Of a stretch of DNA of 5,832 bases, positions 1-5,773 are shown piece by piece. The stretch spans positions 1 to 5,832 of the forward strand of contig JAOUOM010000158.1 in assembly GCA_029880385.1 (NCBI GenBank), read 5' to 3'. Both the position numbers and the translations under genes were made by a program. Source of the DNA: Cyclobacteriaceae bacterium. Its GTDB lineage: Bacteria > Bacteroidota > Bacteroidia > Cytophagales > Cyclobacteriaceae. Under the pieces are notes generated by a model. It was not told where the DNA came from. It was given only the letters and a program-made list of their open reading frames with translations, and made no database searches. Each line of letters starts with the position of its first letter. Positions within the stretch are counted from its first letter, which is position 1.

Positions 1-1
1 T

Positions 2-622
2 GATTTTTCCCTGTATCTGGTGGATGAGAATGTAAATACATTGGGCAACTTCCCGCTTTTGGGAAAGAGCTTTAAACAAGCCCTTGTCTGGCTTGAAGAA
101 CAAATCATTCGTCAAAAACTGTCAAGTGCACAACTTAAGCTGGATTTGTCATATGACTTTCCTTTTTCCGTATCCGAAATGAGTAGCCCGATTCTGGAAG
201 TTTCGCTTGCGGAAACGGAAGCATTAGGGGTATATTACGAGGATGTGGAATTTCTGCTTTCGAAACTGACGGCCCCCATTGGGCATTTTTCGGAGATACT
301 GGTACAGCCGTCAACTATGGAAATGTACCGTGACCTGATCCTGAAAGAAACCGGAGAGCGGGAAACGGATACCATGCTTACATTTGGGCTTTCACCCGGT
401 GACTCGGAGTACCCGTTGCCCTATTTGTTTGTGAAAACCCGGCCCCACATCATGAAAATGGATCGCTTGTTGCCGCTTTCCCAGGGGCATTGGCATACGG
501 GTGATTGGACCGGTGCGGTATTGCCGTGTAGCAAATTGTGGGGGCAGCAAAGCCAGCAACAGTTGGCCAATTCCTTTATGGAGGAATCATTGGAACGATT
601 GGCAAGCCGCTTACTTGAATAA
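2..622 (+). CDS. Uncharacterised protein, GHWHT/GAVLP-type, 3' part (5' end outside window)
   Basis: The reading frame is open to the left edge (it begins D-F-S-L-Y-L before the first possible GTG at 20), so this is most likely the C-terminal 206 residues of a longer protein; the GTG at 20 is not a convincing start. There is no signal peptide or membrane segment in the visible part. The most conserved-looking block is near the C-terminus: GLSPGD (386-403), then PYLFVK, then GHWHT (485-499) followed by W-T-G-AVLP (to 526). I associate this combination, from memory, with a family of uncharacterised bacterial proteins of roughly 250-300 residues, but cannot name a Pfam family. The His-Trp-His cluster could be a metal or ligand site; that is inference. 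The TAA stop at 620-622 lies inside the 3' end of the convergent NAT gene, a 12-base tail-to-tail overlap. Function unknown; confident only that it is a real gene. Confidence 0.8.
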   Translation, partial: DFSLYLVDENVNTLGNFPLLGKSFKQALVWLEEQIIRQKLSSAQLKLDLSYDFPFSVSEMSSPILEVSLAETEALGVYYEDVEFLLSKLTAPIGHFSEILVQPSTMEMYRDLILKETGERETDTMLTFGLSPGDSEYPLPYLFVKTRPHIMKMDRLLPLSQGHWHTGDWTGAVLPCSKLWGQQSQQQLANSFMEESLERLASRLLE

Positions 623-1387
623 ATCCTGGCGTCGAATGCCAAAATGTGATTCTGCCAACGAAATAAAGTGGGTTTCGTTTTCAACCGTGATCGAAAAAGG
701 CACACCATCTTCCATCCCTTCAAACAGGTTGTTTTTGATAAAAATACGACCTCCGGTTGTCAGGCGTGCCAGGACTTTGTTTTTGCGAAAAAAGGAACCT
801 TCAAAATCCTGTTGGTATTCGTTTGGCTCCATAAACTCTACCAATTGATGTTTCTTCAGACTGGTCAGCAAATAGGGCGTAAATGTCAGGGCATCGGGTG
901 AGCGCTTGATCAGCCAGTGCAGGTCTGGGTCACGATCCAGACGGTAATACGAAATATAATCAAGGGAAACTGTCTCCGGGGTAATGAGGAGTGGCTGGGT
1001 AATGCCCGAAATGGTACCGACATCCACCAGGTAGTTTCTTTCTTCCAGCTGGACGACAAGCTGGAGGTGATCCATAGGCCGTGAATATGATCCTTCACCA
1101 AGGTAAAACTGCGAGCCTGTAGGATAGCAATGATACCCTAGCTGACATAGCAGGTGAAAAAACAAGCCGTTGAGTTCATAGCAATAGCCTCCCCGTGTTC
1201 CGCTGATGATTTTTTCATAAACAAGGCGATAGTCCAAATGAATCCGTTTGCCATAGTGGATGTCGAGGTTTTCGAAAGGGATGTGTAGGAGATGGTGCCG
1301 TTGCAGTTTTTTTAGGTAGGCTAATGTTGGGCTTTCTTTTTTAAGCCCAATTCTGTCCAGGTAGCGGTGGATGTCCAGCTTTTCCAT
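611..1387 (-). CDS. nat: Arylamine N-acetyltransferase (NAT) family protein
   Basis: A 258-residue cytosolic enzyme of the NAT family, which transfers an acetyl group from acetyl-CoA to arylamines or arylhydrazines through an acyl-cysteine intermediate. The papain-like triad is complete: Cys69 in RGGYCYELN, His107 in MDHLQLVV and Asp122 in YLVDVG, which are the same residue numbers as in Salmonella NAT. The N-terminal signature HIPFENLDI (residues 35-43) is also present. Length is slightly below the usual 270-280. One oddity: the normally strongly conserved DVGFG after the catalytic Asp reads DVGTISG, so the usual Phe125, which lines the acceptor pocket, is Thr. The ATG at 1387 gives the expected N-terminus (MEKLDIHRYL). 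It starts 17 bases after the upstream secreted-protein gene on the same strand, so the two are probably co-transcribed. Its stop overlaps the convergent gene by 12 bases. The natural substrate is unknown; related enzymes also act as amide synthases in ansamycin pathways, but no such cluster is here. Confidence 0.93.
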   Translation of the reverse strand: MEKLDIHRYLDRIGLKKESPTLAYLKKLQRHHLLHIPFENLDIHYGKRIHLDYRLVYEKIISGTRGGYCYELNGLFFHLLCQLGYHCYPTGSQFYLGEGSYSRPMDHLQLVVQLEERNYLVDVGTISGITQPLLITPETVSLDYISYYRLDRDPDLHWLIKRSPDALTFTPYLLTSLKKHQLVEFMEPNEYQQDFEGSFFRKNKVLARLTTGGRIFIKNNLFEGMEDGVPFSITVENETHFISLAESHFGIRRQDLFK

Positions 1388-1404
1388 TGTGCAGTCCGGA
1401 TGGG

Positions 1405-2475
1405 TTATTCAAACTGGTTTTTCAGGTGACCCAGAAAATTTGACAAAGCCTTTGTGAATTCCTGTTCGGCATCATAATACCTGCCCACATGCACATCGGA
1501 GGCTACGGTTTGCTCTACATAAAACTTGTAGACGGTTTCATTTATTGGAATGGTTTTTAGCGCCCTCCGTCCATCGGGTGTCGGAACCATGGTAATGTAG
1601 TCGGTTTCGTTGTTGGTCGTGGTATAGTCAAGCCATTGTTTGATGGTAACGCCGGATGTATGAAGCGAGCGCAGTACGTACTGATACCCCTTTTTATAGA
1701 GCAATGCGTCTGTGGCATCTTCCACAAATACGTGAGGATAGGGATAGTCATCAAACGCACGACGTAATTGCTGGTTTTGCTGTGCGATTTGGGCATTGTA
1801 CGTTTCGATGGCCGAGCGTACGGCAGGGGACAAAGCGGATGAAAGGGAATCATACGCAATAGCGGAAAATAATGTAACAGCCAGTTTGAGCCGCTTTAGG
1901 TGGTCGGGATAATTTGGGAAATGGCTCCCCTTTATCAGCGGCAGGTCTTCGATGGTTTCCGGGTATTCGGCAATGAGAAAATTTGATTTTATTATCGGCA
2001 CCTTTTTCAGATCCAGTGCCAGTTGAAGCAAGGCCTCATCGAGTGTTGCGCCTTCGGCATACCAGCTACTATCATCGATTTTTATGGTTCCCTGATCGTG
2101 CAGGGCCATGACGGCAAGTTTTGCTCCCAGTTCATTGACCTGGGCAAAAACCAGATGCCGGATATCACGTGCAGCAAGCAGGTTGCGAAATGATTGATTG
2201 ACGGTAGGGCTCGCCTGGTAGTCCTGATAGTGGACATATAAAATGGCATCAATTCCCATGAACCGTAGTTGATGGTGAATCGAGTTTGCCACACGTTTCC
2301 ATTCTTCGTTTTTTTGGTCAGTAGCGATAACGACGGCAGTCCTTTGGGAAGTAAGTGTGAGGGGTACCTGATGGGTTTTTTTAACCAGTTCAAATTCAAT
2401 TACCTCAACTTGCGCATGAAGCGGAAGGGTCAGAACCAGGAGAAAAAAAACAACTGGCAGGTGTAGTTTGTGCAT
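1405..2475 (-). CDS. Secreted (periplasmic) protein of unknown function
   Basis: A 356-residue protein that I do not recognise. From the chosen ATG at 2475 it begins with a standard Sec signal peptide: MHKLHLP, a hydrophobic core (VVFFLLVLTLPL), then a likely cleavage after HA, leaving a mature N-terminus QVEVIEF. There is no Cys after the core, so it is not a lipoprotein, and the whole protein lacks cysteine. The mature part alternates beta-like stretches (TAVVIAT, DAILYVHY, HLVFAQV) with amphipathic helices, suggesting an alpha/beta domain, followed by a helical segment rich in Gln and Ala (AETYNAQIAQQNQQ-like region around 1760-1810) and a charged C-terminus. Longer starts exist (ATG at 2508, TTG at 2514), but they would put 11-13 polar residues before the signal peptide and lie upstream of the candidate transcription start, so 2475 is preferred. 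It is divergent from tag and is followed after 17 bases by the NAT gene, with which it likely forms an operon. Confidence 0.82.
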   Translation of the reverse strand: MHKLHLPVVFFLLVLTLPLHAQVEVIEFELVKKTHQVPLTLTSQRTAVVIATDQKNEEWKRVANSIHHQLRFMGIDAILYVHYQDYQASPTVNQSFRNLLAARDIRHLVFAQVNELGAKLAVMALHDQGTIKIDDSSWYAEGATLDEALLQLALDLKKVPIIKSNFLIAEYPETIEDLPLIKGSHFPNYPDHLKRLKLAVTLFSAIAYDSLSSALSPAVRSAIETYNAQIAQQNQQLRRAFDDYPYPHVFVEDATDALLYKKGYQYVLRSLHTSGVTIKQWLDYTTTNNETDYITMVPTPDGRRALKTIPINETVYKFYVEQTVASDVHVGRYYDAEQEFTKALSNFLGHLKNQFE

Positions 2476-2495
2476 GAGGATATCGTGTTTTCGGT

Positions 2496-2526
2496 TAAAA
2501 TTATACATATTCAACCCACTTGGAAA
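2496..2526 (-). promoter_or_regulatory. Candidate Bacteroidota promoter for the secreted protein-NAT unit
   Basis: Read on the - strand, TAATTTTA (2503 down to 2496) matches the -7 consensus TAnnTTTG except for the last base. A TTTC at 2526-2523 sits 19 bases upstream as a partial -33 element (consensus TTTG/TTG). Transcription would start near 2489, giving a short leader before the ATG at 2475 and excluding the more upstream starts. The match is imperfect. Confidence 0.35.
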
Positions 2527-2543
2527 GCTAAATCGTATATCCT

Positions 2544-3107
2544 ATGGAGAAAATCCGTTGCCAATGGGCTGCCGGCATGTTCGAAGACTATGTCAGGTAT
2601 CATGATGAGGAATGGGCCGTGCCTGTTCACGATGACCAAAAACATTTTGAATTTCTGGTGCTCGAAGGTGCACAGGCCGGATTGAGCTGGAGCACCGTCT
2701 TGCGAAAAAGGGAAGCCTACCGTGAGGCCTTTGCCGGCTTTGACCCTTCACGGGTTGCCCGGTTTGGTGAACGGGACATCGAGCGCCTTTTGCAAAACCC
2801 GGGGATCATACGCAATCGCCTCAAGGTGAGAAGTGCCGTTTCAAATGCCCGTGCATTTTTGAACGTTCAGGATGCATTTGGGTCGTTTGATTCGTATATA
2901 TGGGCGTTTGTGGGGGGAGAGCCAATCGTGGGCGGATGGAAAACGATGAAAGAAGTTCCGGCTACATCAAAGGAGTCGGATGCCCTTTCAAAAGACCTAA
3001 AAAAACGGGGGTTTACCTTTGTTGGCAGTACGATCATTTATGCGCATATGCAGGCTACCGGCCTTGTCAATGACCATACAACCGATTGTTTTCGGTATCG
3101 GGTATAG
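2544..3107 (+). CDS. tag: DNA-3-methyladenine glycosylase I
   Basis: Removes 3-methyladenine (and, less well, 3-methylguanine) from alkylated DNA, opening base-excision repair in the cytoplasm. The 187-residue length equals that of E. coli Tag, and resemblance runs end to end. The zinc-binding set is intact: Cys6, His20, His178 and Cys182 (E. coli Cys4, His17, His175, Cys179). The base-recognition residues are also present: Tyr16, Tyr19, Glu41 in LEGAQAGLSW, and Trp49. Other hallmarks are FDP (66-68), GIIRNRLK (87-94), SDALSKDLKKRGFTFVG (145-161) and GLVNDH (173-178). The ATG at 2544 gives the typical N-terminus with the zinc Cys close to the start. It is divergently arranged with the secreted-protein gene, 68 bases apart, and convergent with mazG, 64 bases apart. 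I found no good TAnnTTTG element in the gap upstream, so its promoter is not assigned. Confidence 0.97.
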   Translation: MEKIRCQWAAGMFEDYVRYHDEEWAVPVHDDQKHFEFLVLEGAQAGLSWSTVLRKREAYREAFAGFDPSRVARFGERDIERLLQNPGIIRNRLKVRSAVSNARAFLNVQDAFGSFDSYIWAFVGGEPIVGGWKTMKEVPATSKESDALSKDLKKRGFTFVGSTIIYAHMQATGLVNDHTTDCFRYRV

Positions 3108-3171
3108 GGGTTGGTCACGTTCATCTATGGTACATGCATCGGGTAATGCGAAAAAGTCCACGTAGTTGGTT

Positions 3172-3990
3172 TTACAAGCCTTTTGCACGCTCCCAGTATA
3201 CATCCATTTCGGCAAGGGTCATGTCATGAAGTTCTTTGCCCAGTTTTTTTGCTTCCGATTCCAGGTATTGAAAACGTTTGATGAATTTTTTGTTGGTACG
3301 TTCCAGTGCTTCTTCGGGGTTGATATCAACAAACCGCGCATAATTAATCAGTGAAAACAACAAATCGCCAAATTCGTGCATGGCTCGATCCTCGTTGATT
3401 TTAGCACCCGTGGATCCATCAAACTCTGCCCGGAATTCCTGCATTTCCTCTTCCACTTTTTCCCAGACCTGTCCTTTGTTTTCCCAATCAAATCCAACGC
3501 CACGTGCTTTTTCCTGAATGCGCATGGCCTTGACCAAGGCAGGCAGGGATCGGGGCACCCCACCCAGAACCGATTGGTTGCCTTTTTCCTTTAATTTGAT
3601 TTTTTCCCAATTTTCCTTGACGGCCTTTTCGTCCTCCGCATCTGTATCCCCGTAGATGTGGGGATGTCTTCTGATCAGTTTTTCACATACCTGGTTTAAC
3701 ACCCCGGCCATATCAAATGCCTTTTTTTCAGATCCGATCCGGGCATAAAAGACCAGGTGCAGCATCAGATCGCCCAGCTCGTTTTTGATTTCATGTAAGT
3801 CGCCCTCCAAAATGGCATCTGACAGCTCAAAGGTTTCTTCTATGGTCAGGTGGCGGAGGCTTTCAAGGGTTTGCTTTTTGTCCCACGGGCAATTTTCGCG
3901 CAGCTCATCCATGATGGTAAGCAAACGGTCGAAAGCTTGGAGCTTGGCGGCCCGGTCAGGATCGGGTATTGAAATAATGGGTTTGGCCAT
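3172..3990 (-). CDS. mazG: Nucleoside triphosphate pyrophosphohydrolase MazG
   Basis: Hydrolyses (d)NTPs to the monophosphates and pyrophosphate. In the cytoplasm it is thought to clear aberrant nucleotides and, in E. coli, to lower (p)ppGpp. At 272 residues it matches the usual full-length, two-domain MazG (E. coli 263). N-terminal domain: CPWDKKQT (34-41), EETFEL (51-56) and ELGDLMLHLVFYA (71-83), giving metal-binding Glu51, Glu52, Glu55, Glu71 and Asp74. C-terminal domain: GFDW (166-169), KVEEEMQEF (178-186) and HEFGDLLFSLINYAR (205-219), giving Glu181, Glu182, Glu185, Glu206 and Asp209. The C-terminal domain is the active one in E. coli. Both sites look intact. The linker has the family's GGVPRSLPAL (143-152). 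The ATG at 3990 is preceded two codons earlier by an in-frame TAA, which excludes upstream extension. No mazEF toxin-antitoxin pair accompanies it. It is divergent from the small membrane-protein gene, with interleaved promoters, and convergent with tag. Confidence 0.96.
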   Translation of the reverse strand: MAKPIISIPDPDRAAKLQAFDRLLTIMDELRENCPWDKKQTLESLRHLTIEETFELSDAILEGDLHEIKNELGDLMLHLVFYARIGSEKKAFDMAGVLNQVCEKLIRRHPHIYGDTDAEDEKAVKENWEKIKLKEKGNQSVLGGVPRSLPALVKAMRIQEKARGVGFDWENKGQVWEKVEEEMQEFRAEFDGSTGAKINEDRAMHEFGDLLFSLINYARFVDINPEEALERTNKKFIKRFQYLESEAKKLGKELHDMTLAEMDVYWERAKGL

Positions 3991-4027
3991 GAATTAAATT
4001 AATGGTGCGAATGTTATCATGGCTAAA

Positions 4028-4061
4028 TTGGTAAACTTACCCGTTTCATACCTTAACTTTG
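4028..4061 (+). promoter_or_regulatory. Bacteroidota-type promoter for the small Cys4 membrane protein gene
   Basis: TAACTTTG (4054-4061) is a perfect match to the Bacteroidota -7 consensus TAnnTTTG. A TTG at 4028-4030 lies 23 bases upstream as the -33 element, at the long end of the accepted spacing. The start would be near 4067, with an A/T-rich leader of about 14 bases to the ATG at 4081. A/T-rich leaders without Shine-Dalgarno sequence are usual in this phylum. Confidence 0.62.
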
Positions 4062-4064
4062 CAA
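4032..4064 (-). promoter_or_regulatory. Candidate mazG promoter, overlapping the divergent promoter
   Basis: On the - strand, a TTG at 4064-4062 (-33) is followed after 22 bases by TAAGTTTA (4039 down to 4032). This matches the -7 consensus TAnnTTTG except for the final base. The predicted start near 4025 gives a leader of about 35 bases to the mazG ATG. It occupies almost the same bases as the + strand promoter at 4028-4061. Confidence 0.42.
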
Positions 4065-4080
4065 CAAAATATATTTAATC

Positions 4081-4311
4081 ATGGCTACTATTTTCTTGGG
4101 CATTGGATTGATTGGCTTGTTTTTTATCGGCATGTCCGTACGCCTATTATTTGTAAAAAATGGTGAATTCAAAGGCACGTGTGCTTCTCAAAACCCTTAT
4201 TTGAACAAAGACGGGGAAGCTTGTGGCTTTTGTGGACGTACGGTAAACGCCGGGGACAATTGTGCAAATCCTGTGTCTGAAGTCACCAAGGTTCTGTCAA
4301 AATTTGACTGA
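4081..4311 (+). CDS. Small membrane-anchored four-cysteine protein (possibly NqrM/DUF539-like)
   Basis: A 76-residue protein with one N-terminal membrane segment (about residues 3-24, rich in Ile, Leu, Gly and Phe), a short basic stretch, then a hydrophilic tail with four cysteines: Cys34 in KGTCASQNP, Cys48 and Cys51 in a CGFCG motif, and Cys61 in GDNC. The pattern C-x13-C-x2-C-x9-C suggests a metal or Fe-S site, or a redox pair. Which side of the membrane the tail faces is not clear. The arrangement (one helix, then G-[ST]-C, then a C-x2-C cluster and a final Cys) resembles NqrM/DUF539, the small factor needed to mature the Na+-translocating NADH:quinone reductase, but the GGL that usually follows the first Cys is replaced by ASQ and no nqr genes are nearby. 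From memory, similar proteins in Bacteroidota are annotated only as 'membrane or secreted protein'. It has its own promoter immediately upstream and a separate promoter follows it, so it is probably monocistronic. Confidence 0.85.
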   Translation: MATIFLGIGLIGLFFIGMSVRLLFVKNGEFKGTCASQNPYLNKDGEACGFCGRTVNAGDNCANPVSEVTKVLSKFD

Positions 4312-4324
4312 TCCGCAGGTAGTG

Positions 4325-4354
4325 TTTTACGGGTGGGCAAATTTCATATCTTTG
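4325..4354 (+). promoter_or_regulatory. Bacteroidota-type promoter for glmM
   Basis: TATCTTTG (4347-4354) matches the -7 consensus TAnnTTTG perfectly. TTTT (4325-4328), 18 bases upstream, is a three-of-four match to the -33 TTTG. Transcription would start near 4361, about 20 bases before the TTG start codon at 4381. This position matters because it lies within a longer reading frame beginning with GTG at 4333, and so argues against that start. Confidence 0.58.
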
Positions 4355-4380
4355 CGCACCGCAAAAAATCTCAAAACCTC

Positions 4381-5763
4381 TTGACTCTACTAAAATCCAT
4401 ATCAGGGATACGTGGCACCATTGGCGGCTTGCCAGGTGACACACTCTCCCCCATTGACGTAGTGAAATACAGTGCCGCCTATGGACACTGGCTTAGGACC
4501 ACGTGTGATAAGCCACTGGTGATCATCGGCCGGGATGCCAGGCCGTCCGGCTCTACCATTTCCGCATTGGTCTGTGCTACCCTTCAGGCACAGGGTATTT
4601 CGGTTATTGACCTGGGCCTTTCCACGACTCCCACGGTCGAAATGGCTGTGACGGCTGAACATGCTCAGGGAGGTATCATCATCACGGCCAGTCACAACCC
4701 GGCAGGCTGGAATGCACTGAAGCTTCTGAACGAAAAGGGCGAATTTATAAGTGAAGAAGACGGGCGTACCATTTTGGCATTTGCCGATTCGGGTGATGTG
4801 GTATTTGCAGAGGTCAAGAAATTCGGCTCCTACACATCAAACGACACATACATCGATTGGCATATTGACCGGATCCTCGAACATCCTTTGGTCGATGTGG
4901 AGGCAATCCGGGCCAAAAAATTTAAAGTAATCGTGGATGCTGTTAACAGCACGGGAGGGATAGCCGTGCCGCGGTTGTTAAAAAAACTGGAGGTGGATGT
5001 GACAGAGCTCCATTGCGAACCCAATGGCTTGTTTCCCCATAACCCGGAGCCTGTTCCGGAAAACATCACGCAAATATGCGGTGAACTGGAAAGTGGCCAA
5101 TTTGACCTTGGCATTGTGGTAGATCCGGATGTGGATCGACTGGTACTGGTATGCGAGGATGGTCAGCCGTTTGGTGAAGAATATACCCTTGTGGCCGTTA
5201 GTGATTATGTGCTGGGCAAACGCCCGGGCAACACGGTTTCAAACCTAAGTTCGACACGTGCCCTGCGGGATATTACGGAAAAACACGGGGGAGTCTACTA
5301 TGCTGCAGCCGTGGGAGAAGTGAATGTGGTCACCAAAATGAAAGAAGTAAATGCCGTCATCGGGGGTGAAGGAAATGGGGGCGTGATCCTGCCTGATCTT
5401 CATTTTGGACGGGATGCCCTTGCCGGTATTGCCTTGTTCCTGAGTTCTTTGGCTGAAAACGGCAAAAGCGTTTCCATGCTTCGATCTCGTTTTCCCAATT
5501 ATCATATTTCAAAAAACAAAATCGAGCTGACACCGGATATTGATGTAGACATGATCCTTGAGGAGTTAAAGTTGAAATACTTCAAAAATCCGATCAATAC
5601 GGTGGATGGAGTGAAAATCGAATTTGAGACAGAATGGGTGCACCTGCGTAAATCCAATACGGAACCCATCATCCGTATTTATGCGGAATCGGAAAGCCAG
5701 GTCACGGCTGAACACCTGGCAAACAAACTCATTTCGGATATCAAGGAGATCATCGCAGACTAA
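4381..5763 (+). CDS. glmM: Phosphoglucosamine mutase (GlmM, archaeal-type), alpha-D-phosphohexomutase superfamily
   Basis: Interconverts glucosamine-6-phosphate and glucosamine-1-phosphate on the cytoplasmic route to UDP-GlcNAc, hence peptidoglycan and lipid A. All four phosphohexomutase domains are present in 460 residues: the catalytic phosphoserine Ser104 in TASHNP; the Mg2+ loop DPDVDR (248-253; the usual Gly is Val); the sugar-specificity loop GEGNGG (329-334) with HFGRDA after it; and the phosphate-binding loop RKSNTEP (423-429). GEGNGG rather than GEMSGH places it with the archaeal/Bacteroidota GlmM group, not the E. coli type. Some members of that group also use glucose or mannose phosphates, so exact specificity is inferred. 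I chose the TTG at 4381 as start: it gives MTLLKSISGIRGTIGG, the typical N-terminus, whereas GTG at 4333 would add 16 residues encoded by the promoter. The cysteine desulfurase gene follows after 10 bases, likely in the same transcript. Confidence 0.93.
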   Translation: MTLLKSISGIRGTIGGLPGDTLSPIDVVKYSAAYGHWLRTTCDKPLVIIGRDARPSGSTISALVCATLQAQGISVIDLGLSTTPTVEMAVTAEHAQGGIIITASHNPAGWNALKLLNEKGEFISEEDGRTILAFADSGDVVFAEVKKFGSYTSNDTYIDWHIDRILEHPLVDVEAIRAKKFKVIVDAVNSTGGIAVPRLLKKLEVDVTELHCEPNGLFPHNPEPVPENITQICGELESGQFDLGIVVDPDVDRLVLVCEDGQPFGEEYTLVAVSDYVLGKRPGNTVSNLSSTRALRDITEKHGGVYYAAAVGEVNVVTKMKEVNAVIGGEGNGGVILPDLHFGRDALAGIALFLSSLAENGKSVSMLRSRFPNYHISKNKIELTPDIDVDMILEELKLKYFKNPINTVDGVKIEFETEWVHLRKSNTEPIIRIYAESESQVTAEHLANKLISDIKEIIAD

Positions 5764-5773
5764 CACGAACCCA

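Noticed and set aside
421..848. Frames of about 100-115 codons spanning the junction of the first gene and NAT, on both strands
   Set aside because: They run opposite or out of frame to well-supported coding sequence (NAT C-terminus, GHWHT protein) and show no family features.
1557..1859. 100-codon frame on the - strand overlapping the secreted-protein gene
   Set aside because: It lies in another frame of a gene with a clear signal peptide and consistent composition. Its translation is rich in Pro, Arg and Thr with no recognisable domain.
2476..2543. Possible promoter for tag in the divergent gap
   Set aside because: The A/T-rich segment contains TATA-like strings (for example tatacat near 2502) but nothing matching TAnnTTTG with a suitably spaced -33 element on the + strand.
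3136..3149. Small inverted repeat (gcat ... atgc) near an A/T run between tag and mazG, considered as a terminator
   Set aside because: The stem has only four base pairs. The A-run follows it on the + strand, so no U-tract follows the hairpin in tag transcripts, and on the - strand the T-run comes before the stem. It does not behave as an intrinsic terminator in either direction.
3172..3990. MazG considered as part of a toxin-antitoxin or defence module (by association with mazEF)
   Set aside because: No mazE or mazF is present on either side, the neighbours are housekeeping genes, and full-length MazG with two intact domains is a common stand-alone enzyme.
3994..4020. Eight-codon reading frame (ATG ... 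TAA) on the - strand in the mazG leader, in frame with mazG and ending one codon before its ATG
   Set aside because: It is short enough to arise by chance in A/T-rich DNA and has no recognisable ribosome-binding or attenuation features. Its only firm use is to show that mazG cannot start further upstream.
4402..5505. Several antisense frames of 85-97 codons inside glmM
   Set aside because: All are shadows of a gene with every catalytic motif in place. None has a promoter element or recognisable domain.
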